Below are positions 16,931 to 24,825 of a stretch of DNA of 64,000 nucleotides, piece after piece. This stretch comes from Ningiella ruwaisensis. Its GTDB lineage: Bacteria; Pseudomonadota; Gammaproteobacteria; Enterobacterales; Alteromonadaceae. The notes under the pieces were generated by a model, which did no database searches, was not told the origin of the DNA, and was given only the letters and a program-made list of their open reading frames with translations. The position numbers were made by a program, and so were the translations under genes. The stretch is taken from the NCBI RefSeq assembly GCF_004798935.1, contig NZ_RAHT01000004.1, positions 62,001 to 126,000 on the forward strand. Reading direction: 5' to 3'. Numbering within the stretch: the stretch's first letter is position 1; each line of letters starts with the position of its first letter.

Positions 16931-18154
16931 ATGAGCGTGATTAAACGCGATGTCATCATCCTCGGAGCAGGTGCAGCCGGTCTGTTCTGCGCGGCCGAAG
17001 CGGGTAAGCGCGGAAAAAGTGTCGAAGTCATTGACCATGCAAAACGTCTGGGCGGCAAAATTCTCATGTCTGGCGGCGGCCGCTGCAATTTTACCAATAT
17101 GTACGCCTCACCCGAACAGTTTCTGTCGCAAAATCCACATTTTTGCAAATCGGCACTTGCCAGATACACGCAGTGGGACTTTATCGCCTTGGTCGAAAAG
17201 TACGGGATAGCCTACCATGAGAAAACGCTCGGCCAGTTATTTTGTGATAATAGCGCAAAAGATATTGTTGATATGCTTTTGCAAGAGTGCAAAAAAGCAG
17301 GCGTAATTGTGACCAATCGTTGCGAAATCGCAGATGTCAGCTACCAACCTCGCATCGAAGATGCAGCAACAAATGAAAATGATAAAGGCTGGTATGTAAT
17401 ACAAACCGCAAAAGGCAGGTATGTTACGCCTTCCCTCGTTATCGCCACCGGTGGCTTAAGCATGCCCAAGCTAGGGGCAACACCTTTTGGTTATCGGATT
17501 GCCGAGCAGTTTAATATACCCATTGTTCCAACCCGTGCGGCCCTTGTACCGTTTACCCTGCACGAGCATGATAAAAATGTGCTTAGTGAATTAAGCGGTG
17601 TGTCAGTAGATGCGTCTGCATCTGTTGCCGACGCGAGTTTTAATGAGAGTATGCTGTTCACGCATCGTGGTTTGAGCGGGCCAGCAGTATTACAAATTTC
17701 AAGCTACTGGGAGCCCGGACAAAACGTTGCCTTTAATTTGTATCCAAACGGTGATTTATACCCCATTTTGGAGCATGAGCGCCAATCCTCGCCAGATCAG
17801 TTGCTTTCTAGCGCCTTAGCCAAATTGTATCCCAAACGATTTGTGCAAACCGCCATTGATTACTTAAAGATCCCAAACAAGGCCTTAAAGCAGTATCAGG
17901 GAAATCAGCTTACGCAATGTTTAAGTACATTTCAGCACTGGCAAATCAAGCCAAATGGTACTGAAGGCTATCGCACGGCAGAGGTCACCTTAGGCGGTGT
18001 GGATACTGACTATTTGTCATCAAAAACCATGGAAGCCAAGCATCAAAAAGGTTTGTATTTTATTGGTGAAGTGGTGGATGTAACAGGTTGGCTTGGCGGT
18101 TATAACTTTCAATGGGCGTGGTCAAGTGCCTGGGTGGCGGGGCAGGTGGTTTGA
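16931..18154 (+). CDS. yhiN: HI0933-family flavoprotein YhiN (NAD(P)/FAD-dependent oxidoreductase)
   Basis: A 407-residue flavoprotein with an N-terminal FAD-binding Rossmann motif (ILGAGAAGLFCAAEAGKRG, residues 10-28), GGGRCNFTN at about 51, and the C-terminal FIGEVVDVTGWLGGYNFQWAWSSAW block that closes the FAD site. It aligns by eye with E. coli YhiN over its full length, except that the last residues (VAGQVV) are shorter. Molecular function is not established. The stop codon lies only 23 bp from phased repeats that look like transposon ends. To my recollection yhiN is one of the chromosomal attachment genes used by Tn7-like elements. Confidence 0.93.
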   Translation: MSVIKRDVIILGAGAAGLFCAAEAGKRGKSVEVIDHAKRLGGKILMSGGGRCNFTNMYASPEQFLSQNPHFCKSALARYTQWDFIALVEKYGIAYHEKTLGQLFCDNSAKDIVDMLLQECKKAGVIVTNRCEIADVSYQPRIEDAATNENDKGWYVIQTAKGRYVTPSLVIATGGLSMPKLGATPFGYRIAEQFNIPIVPTRAALVPFTLHEHDKNVLSELSGVSVDASASVADASFNESMLFTHRGLSGPAVLQISSYWEPGQNVAFNLYPNGDLYPILEHERQSSPDQLLSSALAKLYPKRFVQTAIDYLKIPNKALKQYQGNQLTQCLSTFQHWQIKPNGTEGYRTAEVTLGGVDTDYLSSKTMEAKHQKGLYFIGEVVDVTGWLGGYNFQWAWSSAWVAGQVV

Positions 18155-18167
18155 TATTGGGAAATAC

Positions 18168-18227
18168 AAATAAACATTGCCAAGTGAAAAAAAAGTATGC
18201 CAAGTTGCTTTTTAAAGTTTGCCAAGT
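18168..18227 (+). repeat. Left-end phased repeats (three TGCCAAGT sites)
   Basis: TGCCAAGT occurs at 18178, 18198 and 18220, that is at 20- and 22-bp intervals, each preceded by an A/T-rich stretch of AAATAAA or AAAAAGT type. This geometry matches spaced transposase-binding sites at Tn7-family ends. The first copy extends to an 18-bp word (18168-18185) found inverted at 42496-42513. Confidence 0.7.
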
Positions 18228-18332
18228 GCTATGTTTTGGGTCATGAAAGCTCAATCAATAATTTTTAGAGCTGTACGCTTCCAGTTGTATAGAATCATGT
18301 TTTCGGATCAAATTTTGAAGGGGTATTGACGA

Positions 18333-19043
18333 GTGGCACCCATTAATAGTGATGAGTCTATTCATAGCTTCATTATTCGTAGGATGATTCTTTTTGGTGT
18401 ACTGAATAAGCCTAGAGATCTTCAGGGCGTGGTTAGCCCTGGGGGAGTAGTTTATGGGCTTCCAACTTTGAACAACAAACAACGAGCATGTATAAGAGAT
18501 ATTGATATCTCCCAATTAGCTGAAATTATAGATACTAATGCACCATATTTAGGTGCAGATTCGAAAGTTAGAGTCCAACTTGCTAAGCTGGTTTTACATA
18601 ATGAAAACGTCGAAAAGTCGAATCGTGATTCAGGAAATAGGACGCAACTTCGTTATTGCATTGAATGCGTAAAATTGCAATTGCGGTCTGTAGGATACTC
18701 GTACTTCAAAACAGATTGGCTTCATACCGCTGAGTGTTCTGTGCACAAAACTAGGTTGCACCATGTGTCACAGCTATGGCATAACTGTTGCGGGAAGCGA
18801 GCAAATTTTTTGGATAATTTAATGTCAGCTTTCACAGGCTATTGTGCTAAGTGTCACATTGATGGTCGGGGCTTTTCATCAGAAGTATTTATTGACGAAA
18901 GAAACAGAGCTCAGTATTTCTATTTAAGAAATGACAAACCCGCTTTTTCAGAAGAAAAAAACAGACTTTTACTTGAAAAAACAGCTGAGCTCGTTCGAAA
19001 GCATAAGTTAAGGCTTGCGCAAAATCGCAAATCCTTACGGTGA
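18333..19043 (+). CDS. TniQ/TnsD-like zinc-finger protein (orphan, short)
   Basis: A 236-residue protein with the TniQ layout. The N-terminal helix is DESIHSFIIRRMILFG, followed by the zinc-finger block RYCIECV with the later CSVHKTRLHHV at about 108-145 (Cys-x2-Cys, then Cys-x2-His). A second Cys cluster is at about 155-180 (HNCCGK and YCAKCH). TniQ/TnsD proteins choose the target site for Tn7-like transposition. This one is less than half the length of TnsD and lacks its C-terminal DNA-reading region. It starts with GTG preceded by GAAGGGG. No tnsABC is nearby. It could be a short TniQ of an unusual element or a truncated TnsD. Confidence 0.6.
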   Translation: MAPINSDESIHSFIIRRMILFGVLNKPRDLQGVVSPGGVVYGLPTLNNKQRACIRDIDISQLAEIIDTNAPYLGADSKVRVQLAKLVLHNENVEKSNRDSGNRTQLRYCIECVKLQLRSVGYSYFKTDWLHTAECSVHKTRLHHVSQLWHNCCGKRANFLDNLMSAFTGYCAKCHIDGRGFSSEVFIDERNRAQYFYLRNDKPAFSEEKNRLLLEKTAELVRKHKLRLAQNRKSLR

Positions 19044-19472
19044 CTGTGACCAACCAGCTTGTTTAAACAATGGCTATTTGCATTCTAGGGTTGAAAATCT
19101 AAATTTCTTTGCGATTTTCAGAAATGGCTAATTGATTGGATATATCGAATCTCTTTATCTTAAGTATGTGAAAGAATGCGCGCAATAAGGCACAAATGGG
19201 CAGGTCAGAAAGGCACCATTGAAGTTCTTCAAAGTGTGTAGATCATTTTCACCTAATACTCCTTGTGAATTTCCAAATCTGACAGGCAGGACCAGACACA
19301 GACTGCGTGAAAACAGCTCGACAAACTACTTTTTCTGCCGCCCGTAGTTTTTTTTAATTTAAAGCACCAGTTGGGATCGTATTTTTATCTGGACAAGCTT
19401 TATGATGTCCTTGAGGCCTATTTGGATGATGAATTTGGCTCTTGGGGTAATATTGACGAGTTAAAAGAGCGA
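19044..19472. other. Spacer with a short unrecognised open stretch
   Basis: No complete gene. A 57-codon open stretch without a start codon (19311-19484) ends in ...LYDVLEAYLDDEFGSWGN plus a basic tail and looks like the C-terminus of a broken gene. It overlaps the end of the transposase pseudogene by 12 bp. The insertion-sequence boundary on this side lies somewhere here, but I could not define terminal inverted repeats. Confidence 0.4.
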
Positions 19473-20903
19473 TTACGCCTTTAACGCTGCTATTAGGGTC
19501 GGTACACCGAGTATCGATATCATTCGCCTAAGGTTGTAAGCCAGCACATGCAAACTCATCTCTGTTTTGACGTTATCCATCCGCCGCATTATGAAGTGCG
19601 TCGAACCCATCCACATTTTTATGGTGCCAAAGGGATGCTCGACGGTTTGCTTTCGTGTTATCGCTGTTTCAGGTGCTGCATTTAATCTGGCCTGCATATC
19701 ATCAATCATCTCTTCGTGTATCCAGCGCTGCATTTTCCTTGGCTCATAGGGTGCGGTTGTACACTGACTTCGAATAGAACAGTCTCAACATGCAATATGA
19801 TCCACGTAGACTTTTAGCTGTATGCCCTTTTCCATTGAATCCGAGCGATAGGGTAATTCGTTGTTTGCAGGACAAATGTAGACGTCTTTTTCTTTGTCGT
19901 ATTTGAACAGCGATTTATTGAAGATACCTTTAGCTTTCGAGCCTGAGGTATCTGTTTGTGGTACAAGGGCTTTAGCGCCGCTGTCTTGAAGCGCTTTGAT
20001 ATCCAAGTGACTAAAATACCCTTTGTCTGAAATGACAGTGATGTCTTTTTTATTCAGTGCTTGCTGAACTTGTTTAGCCACAAGTGTTAAGTATCTTCTA
20101 TCAGTCGATTGTACGATGTCATGGCTCACTATCAGGTGATGCTAACTATCCACTGCGCTTTGTACGTTGTTGCAAACCTGCCTGTTCATATGGTGCAATT
20201 TCATCAATCGAGAGTCTGAGTCAGTCAGTGACATTTGCTTGTCTGGGTGGGCCTGAACCGTTTTCTACATTTCTTGTAATTCGGCTGAACGCTTCGTTAA
20301 CCATTCAAGTTTGGGCGACGAGATTTTTTCGTCGGATGGGGGATGCTCTCTGTCTGTCGTGTCCAGATTGTCGAGATATTCTTGGATGCTTTTTTCGACG
20401 CGCGTGATGTGGAATTTCACTTTGCTCGGCGTGTAGTTCTTTGATTTATTGTTAACTGCTTTGAACTTACTGCCATCAATGGCAATCAGTGATTCGGAAA
20501 ACATGTTCATCTGACGGCATAGTTCGACAAACTGTCGACACACATTTTTAATCGCTTTGCCGTTGTCTTTTCTAAAATCTGCGATGGTTTTAAAGTCTGG
20601 CGTCAAGCGCTCAAGTAACCACATTAACTCCACATTTCGATGCGACTCTTTTTCTAGCCTGCGTGATGACTGGATGCGATTCAGATAACCGTAAATGTAG
20701 AGCTTGAGCAACGTCGCAGGATGATAACCGGGTCGCCCCGTGCACTTGGCCTGAACACGTTCAAACCCCAGCTTATCCAAATCGGTTTCATTAACGAACA
20801 CATCGATAACACAAACGGGATTATCTTCGGTGACGAAATCGTCCAATGCTTCAGGGAAAAGCGTTACTTGGTGTCGTCCTTGGCCTTGAATATGGTGAGA
20901 CAT
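19473..20903 (-). pseudogene. IS1182-family transposase, broken by three nonsense codons
   Basis: One uninterrupted 477-codon frame from the ATG (MSHHIQGQGRHQVTLFPEAL) to LIAALKA. It contains TAG at 20265-20267, TAG at 20142-20144 and TGA at 19785-19787, with no frameshift. The N-terminal DUF772-like region (GRPGYHPATLLKLYIYGYLN) and the DDE region (IAIDGSKFKAVNNK, then VISDKGYFS, and HPFGTIKMWMGSTHF near the end) identify the IS1182 group. The cysteine run around the TGA (HIAC-stop-DCSIRSQC) normally continues through this point. The copy is full length but dead. Confidence 0.88.
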
Positions 20904-21159
20904 AGCAACGCACTTGTTTATTTGTTCTACTATAAATTTTAGTTCACATCATAGCTGTTGAGGCTGTTCAACTAGACGGATTGATCATATGAAAAGGCTA
21001 CTTAGACCAAAAGATGATCAAAACAGAGTTTTCACACAGTCTGGACAAACAACGGACCTTCATTTACTTAATCAGAGCAAGAGCTGTTGCGACACGCTTG
21101 AATAGTGCGATCGCAACATTAGGTTTTAAATTTCACACCTATCACCACTACAAAGGAAT
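20904..21159. other. Spacer with small unrecognised open frame
   Basis: Contains a 54-codon open frame (21014-21178, plus strand, from MIKTEFSHSLDK to GIYEAIE) with no family resemblance. It may be a gene remnant. The right boundary of the insertion sequence probably lies near 20940-21000, but no inverted repeat could be confirmed. Confidence 0.35.
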
Positions 21160-21468
21160 CTATGAGGCTATAGAGTGAGCGACATTCGCCACTCGTTTGC
21201 CAAGATAAAATGCGGTCGCTGCATCACCATCGGAAAGTGCTGAGTTTCCGTCCTTATCCACGGGCGAATAAGCCATTGCTCCTAAATAACTACCAAGTCG
21301 ATTCAGGCCATCATCACTGTCTGTCGATTTTGATATACCTGTTAGCAAACCTAGATTAACCCAATGCATACCGTGTTGAGCGGCAAAGACGGAAATATCT
21401 ACAAGTGTATTGAGTTTATCGCCGGACAGACCACCAGAGTTTGTAAACCCAGCAGCGATTTTATCTTG
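21160..21468 (-). pseudogene. 3' fragment of a flavodoxin-family NAD(P)H reductase gene
   Basis: The minus-strand frame reads DKIAAGFTNSGG, then FAAQHGMHWVNLGL, then LNRLGSYLGAMAYSPVD, then ATAFYLGKRVANVAH. This is the C-terminal half of WrbA-like flavodoxin/NADPH-dependent FMN reductase proteins. The N-terminal half is missing: the frame runs into a stop exactly where an ssb fragment on the other strand begins. So this is a rearrangement remnant, not a gene that starts at the internal Met (21369). Confidence 0.75.
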
Positions 21469-21702
21469 CTAGGTGGCCGCAATGAAGGACAAGGTGCTTC
21501 TCAAGGTGGCGGTTATCAGCAGCGACCTCAAGGACAGCAACCCAATCAAGGCGGGCAGCAAGGCGCGCCACAGGGCGGCTATCAAAGCGCACCGAATCCT
21601 AATGCGAACCAGCAACGTCCACAAAACAATCAACAAGCCGGTAACAAGCCACCACCAATGGCAGAGCCAGACTTTGATTTTGATGATGATATTCCGTTCT
21701 GA
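21466..21702 (+). pseudogene. ssb: 3' fragment of ssb (single-stranded DNA-binding protein)
   Basis: From about 21466 the frame encodes LLGGRNEGQG, a Gln/Gly/Pro-rich linker and the terminal acidic tip MAEPDFDFDDDIPF that docks SSB partners. The OB-fold, about 110 residues, is absent. Upstream in-frame codons come from the antisense flavodoxin-type fragment. It is therefore a truncated copy; a functional ssb must be elsewhere. It marks a recombination breakpoint at the edge of the catabolic cargo. Confidence 0.85.
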
Positions 21703-21755
21703 ATCGTATAAAGATACAAATTAGTTAATGTAGATTTTTGTATATAACATCAATG

Positions 21756-21778
21756 AAGCCCTTTGTATATAAGGGCTT
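21756..21778. terminator. Hairpin terminator shared by ssb remnant and araC-type gene
   Basis: AAGCCCTT / AAGGGCTT stem with a 7-nt loop (TGTATAT), between the ssb fragment and the minus-strand regulator, overlapping the regulator's stop codon. The plus-strand product continues TATAG, so the U-tract is weak. Confidence 0.6.
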
Positions 21779-22773
21779 TATAGTTTGGGAATCCAAAAGT
21801 TCCTATAGTCATTTGGAGACATCTTATAGCACTTCTTAAACGAACGCGAAAAATGAGATGCGCTCACGAAACCCATAGAATAAGCCACCCACTCGATAGA
21901 CTTTTGAAGATAAGTAGGATTTCGAAGGATCTCAGCGCTTTTCTTCAATCTTAGATTATAGATCAAGGTATTTAGTGAGGTTTCTTCGTCTTGAAATATT
22001 CGATATAGGTAGCGTTTAGAAATACCTTGTGACTCTGCAATAAAATTGCAGTTAAGCTCAGATGAGCAAAGGTTGTTATCAATAAAGTTCAGTATGCGCT
22101 GTCGTAAGCACTGTGACGTATCTATTTCGTTATTTAGTTGATTGGTAATTAGACTAGAACTGAAGGCTAACGCGAGCATATTGATAAGATTATTATAAAG
22201 TTCATCAGGCATTTGCTGAGTATGATTGATTTGCTTGATCATAGAACAAATGAAATCCCTCAACACCGAACCTATGCCCTGATTAGCTGATATTGACATA
22301 GCAGTGTAGTTGTGTGGGGAAGCAATGTATTGAGTCAGAACATCGTGCGGTATTTGTAATACCAGTTGATGAAAACGCTCTGAAAAACTTAACGTGTAAG
22401 GTTGTGTGCTGTCGTATAGTGCAAAAGAACCAGGCTGCAACACTGCCTCTTTTCCGCTTTGGCGCAGCACACACTGGGATGATACTTGGAGGCTTATTAA
22501 AAAATGTGCATCAATACTTTTGGCGATTTGGCTTTTTGAGCGTGTGACTACTTGAGCATCAGCAAGCACCTCTGATATACGCAACGCTTCATTGCCTACA
22601 CCGCCATGAATTTCACCAAAGAAATTAGACTTACTTTGCGACTTACAGTCTAAATTGACGTATTCGCTACATATTGAATCGTGGTAATACTCAAACTTAT
22701 CTTTTTCAGACAAAGTACTAGTGCTTTTTTGATAACCAACATTGATCAGCCCATCCAATTTTGATTCCTCCAC
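21778..22773 (-). CDS. AraC-family regulator of the aldoxime-nitrile operon
   Basis: A 331-residue activator. Its C-terminal pair of helix-turn-helix motifs (about 225-325) reads LNCNFIAESQGISKRYLYRIFQ and IEWVAYSMGFVSASHFSRSFKKCY. Its N-terminal sensor half resembles the AraC-binding-like domain (PF14525 type). It is the last gene of the tonB-nit-oxd-araC unit, 9 bp after the oxd stop. AraC-type regulators (OxdR, NitR) control aldoxime dehydratase and nitrilase genes elsewhere. The GTG at 22773 is the first start; a TTG at 22758, 7 bp after a GGAGGA site, is better placed and may be the true one. Confidence 0.85.
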   Translation of the reverse strand: MEESKLDGLINVGYQKSTSTLSEKDKFEYYHDSICSEYVNLDCKSQSKSNFFGEIHGGVGNEALRISEVLADAQVVTRSKSQIAKSIDAHFLISLQVSSQCVLRQSGKEAVLQPGSFALYDSTQPYTLSFSERFHQLVLQIPHDVLTQYIASPHNYTAMSISANQGIGSVLRDFICSMIKQINHTQQMPDELYNNLINMLALAFSSSLITNQLNNEIDTSQCLRQRILNFIDNNLCSSELNCNFIAESQGISKRYLYRIFQDEETSLNTLIYNLRLKKSAEILRNPTYLQKSIEWVAYSMGFVSASHFSRSFKKCYKMSPNDYRNFWIPKL

Positions 22774-22782
22774 TTCTGAAGT

Positions 22783-23784
22783 TTAACCATAGCGCATAAG
22801 GCCAGTTTCTGAGTGACAATTAATATATTCACACTCGCAACCAGCTTCTGCTAAAACGATAACCTCATGCCACAACTGAAGCGAAAGCTTTTCACCAAAG
22901 GTTTCAGCCATGCTTATAAATTTAGAGAATATGTCAATATGCGTAGGGTGGCTTTTTGCCCAAGTCTCAAAGGTGTATATATCAATTCCATAGCCTAGAC
23001 CAAATGTCTCTTCGACCTCATTCCATTGCTCATCGCACGATGTCATAAATCGCATAACGTAGCAGGTACTCTCGATTGGGTTTTCACGCAGATAATTCAT
23101 ACCAGCTAGCAGGGCCGGTTGCAATTCATTTAAGTAGTAGTCTTTCTGCTCGCCTACACAATTACTCCAATTTTGTCCCGAACGAATAACACACATATTC
23201 CCAGGAGGATTGATCTGCACTCGCTTACCTTTGTTAGACACCTTTTTGCTCAGGAGCTCAGAAATAGTGACCTTACTTTTCAAATTATCGGAAGCCGAAA
23301 TAGGTATGCGGTCTCTAGCGCTACCGGCATAACCATGATTTTGAATCGGGCCTTCTATATTCTCAGCGATCTTACTAACACCATGCGTTTTCTGTGAAGA
23401 GTGCAAAGTCTCAAAACGCTCATAAGGCATTTGGATAATTTCTCGCCATAAGCCAATGCCATGATCAACAATGGCGTCTTGCTGCCACCATAACGAATGA
23501 TCTTGCCACCATTTTTGATACTCGCCCGCCTCCCAATACGCAATGAATACGAAATTGGTGAGTCCATGTTGATCAATGTATCTTGCCCGTTCTAGCAATT
23601 TAGGTGCATGCTGCGAGGTAAATGCATCCTGTGCCCACACGCTTAGCAGGCTATGGTCATTACCTTGAATGCCGAAATAGCCAGCAGTGAGTGAGCTATA
23701 GGCTTGCTGATCTGATACTTTCCATAGCGCTTTCCATGCAGGCGCTGGAGGCTCCCACCCTGTTGGCATATTTTGCTTATTCAT
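22783..23784 (-). CDS. oxd: Haem-containing aldoxime dehydratase (phenylacetaldoxime dehydratase type)
   Basis: Dehydrates an aldoxime (R-CH=NOH) to the nitrile using ferrous haem. The 333-residue protein follows the family from MPTGWEPPAPAWKA to YINCHSETGL. GYAGSARDRIPIS (residues 151-163) carries the catalytic Arg. SHPTH (His282) fits the proximal haem ligand and WHEV (His306) the distal catalytic His. These positions agree with what I recall for OxdB of Bacillus OxB-1. The ATG at 23784 overlaps the nitrilase stop by 8 bp; a longer frame starts upstream, but its residues are nitrilase sequence in another frame. No nitrile hydratase/amidase pair accompanies it. Confidence 0.9.
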   Translation of the reverse strand: MNKQNMPTGWEPPAPAWKALWKVSDQQAYSSLTAGYFGIQGNDHSLLSVWAQDAFTSQHAPKLLERARYIDQHGLTNFVFIAYWEAGEYQKWWQDHSLWWQQDAIVDHGIGLWREIIQMPYERFETLHSSQKTHGVSKIAENIEGPIQNHGYAGSARDRIPISASDNLKSKVTISELLSKKVSNKGKRVQINPPGNMCVIRSGQNWSNCVGEQKDYYLNELQPALLAGMNYLRENPIESTCYVMRFMTSCDEQWNEVEETFGLGYGIDIYTFETWAKSHPTHIDIFSKFISMAETFGEKLSLQLWHEVIVLAEAGCECEYINCHSETGLMRYG

Positions 23785-24805
23785 CAATTGATTCTCTTTC
23801 TGCTGGCTTGTCATTAGACAAAACATTATTGAAATGAATATTCTCAGGCGTTGCGTCCATTTTAACAATCGGCCTCTTTGAGTCATTGTTCAGTAATAGC
23901 TGAGTGACATCGGGTCGAGAATAGTGTCCGACAGGATCTGCAAACGATTTAGCAATGCTTATTAAACCTAAGTCTAGATCAGCAAACAAGATACCCTCCT
24001 CTGTATGAGCCAATGGCTTGCATAAAGCACTGCCGTCTGGCCCGTAGATTTGCGCATATCCGCCACCTAAGCCTATTAAAGCAGCTTGTGCATCATTGGT
24101 AACGAGCATGTCATACCATTCTGGTGTTATTAGTCCGCACGGCGCTAATACAAAACATTGCCCCTCGACAGCATAAATCTGGGACGCTGCATTATTAACC
24201 TCCGGACCCAATGCATTAGCATTTCCCGGATAAATCGAGAAAGATGGCCATGCTGCAATATGAATCTGTTCATGCATACTATACAGCGCATATTTGCTAA
24301 GTGGCTGTAGATGCTCCCAACATGCTAACTGTCCAATGCGACCCAGCTCAGTATCACTGACAAGCAAATCGCTTCCATCGCCATCCCCAAAGATGGTGCG
24401 CTCCATGTGTGTTGGCTTTAACTTTCTTCTTGCGCTTATTAGTTGGCCAACATCATCAATTAAAAACTGCGAGATATACAAGGAGCCATGATCTCTTTCA
24501 CTTGCACCAAAAGAGATGAAAATTTCATTATCTGCTGCTGCTTTCGCCAGTCTATAATATTCGTCGCTATCTCGAACCAGACAATTTTCATGATATTTCT
24601 GAAAGTATTGTACATTGTGAGCAACTGGCGCTAACCAGCACCACCAAGGATAACCAGGAAACCAACATTCGCCGAACGCGACTATGTTCGCCTTGTTTTT
24701 AGCGGCAGTCTGTATAATTTCGATTGCTTTGTCTATCGATGCATTCAAGTCCATAAACACTGGGGCGGCCTGCACAACAGCGGCTTTTATAACTTTATTT
24801 TTCAT
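23777..24805 (-). CDS. nit: Nitrilase (arylacetonitrilase-like)
   Basis: Hydrolyses a nitrile directly to the carboxylic acid and ammonia. The 342-residue carbon-nitrogen hydrolase has the catalytic triad Glu46 (FGECWFPGYPWW), Lys128 (RRKLKPTHMER) and Cys162 (GQLACWEHLQP). CWEH is the true-nitrilase form of the nucleophile motif. GGAGC precedes the ATG. It lies 20 bp after the receptor gene and overlaps oxd, so the two enzymes are translationally coupled. The product expected from context is phenylacetate, feeding the adjacent paa genes. Confidence 0.92.
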   Translation of the reverse strand: MKNKVIKAAVVQAAPVFMDLNASIDKAIEIIQTAAKNKANIVAFGECWFPGYPWWCWLAPVAHNVQYFQKYHENCLVRDSDEYYRLAKAAADNEIFISFGASERDHGSLYISQFLIDDVGQLISARRKLKPTHMERTIFGDGDGSDLLVSDTELGRIGQLACWEHLQPLSKYALYSMHEQIHIAAWPSFSIYPGNANALGPEVNNAASQIYAVEGQCFVLAPCGLITPEWYDMLVTNDAQAALIGLGGGYAQIYGPDGSALCKPLAHTEEGILFADLDLGLISIAKSFADPVGHYSRPDVTQLLLNNDSKRPIVKMDATPENIHFNNVLSNDKPAERESIDE

Positions 24806-24825
24806 AATATTGCTCCCATCAAAGA

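Noticed and set aside
19311-19484. 57-codon open stretch before the transposase remnant as a gene
   Set aside because: It has no start codon, overlaps the insertion sequence and has no recognised family, so it is only noted in the spacer entry.
19785-19787. In-frame TGA in a Cys-rich context of the IS1182 transposase as a possible selenocysteine codon
   Set aside because: No adjacent selenocysteine insertion hairpin was evident and two in-frame TAGs in the same gene show ordinary nonsense decay.
22783-23886. Longer aldoxime dehydratase starting at 23886
   Set aside because: The extra 34 residues are the out-of-frame end of nitrilase; ATG 23784 matches the family N-terminus and the usual short overlap.
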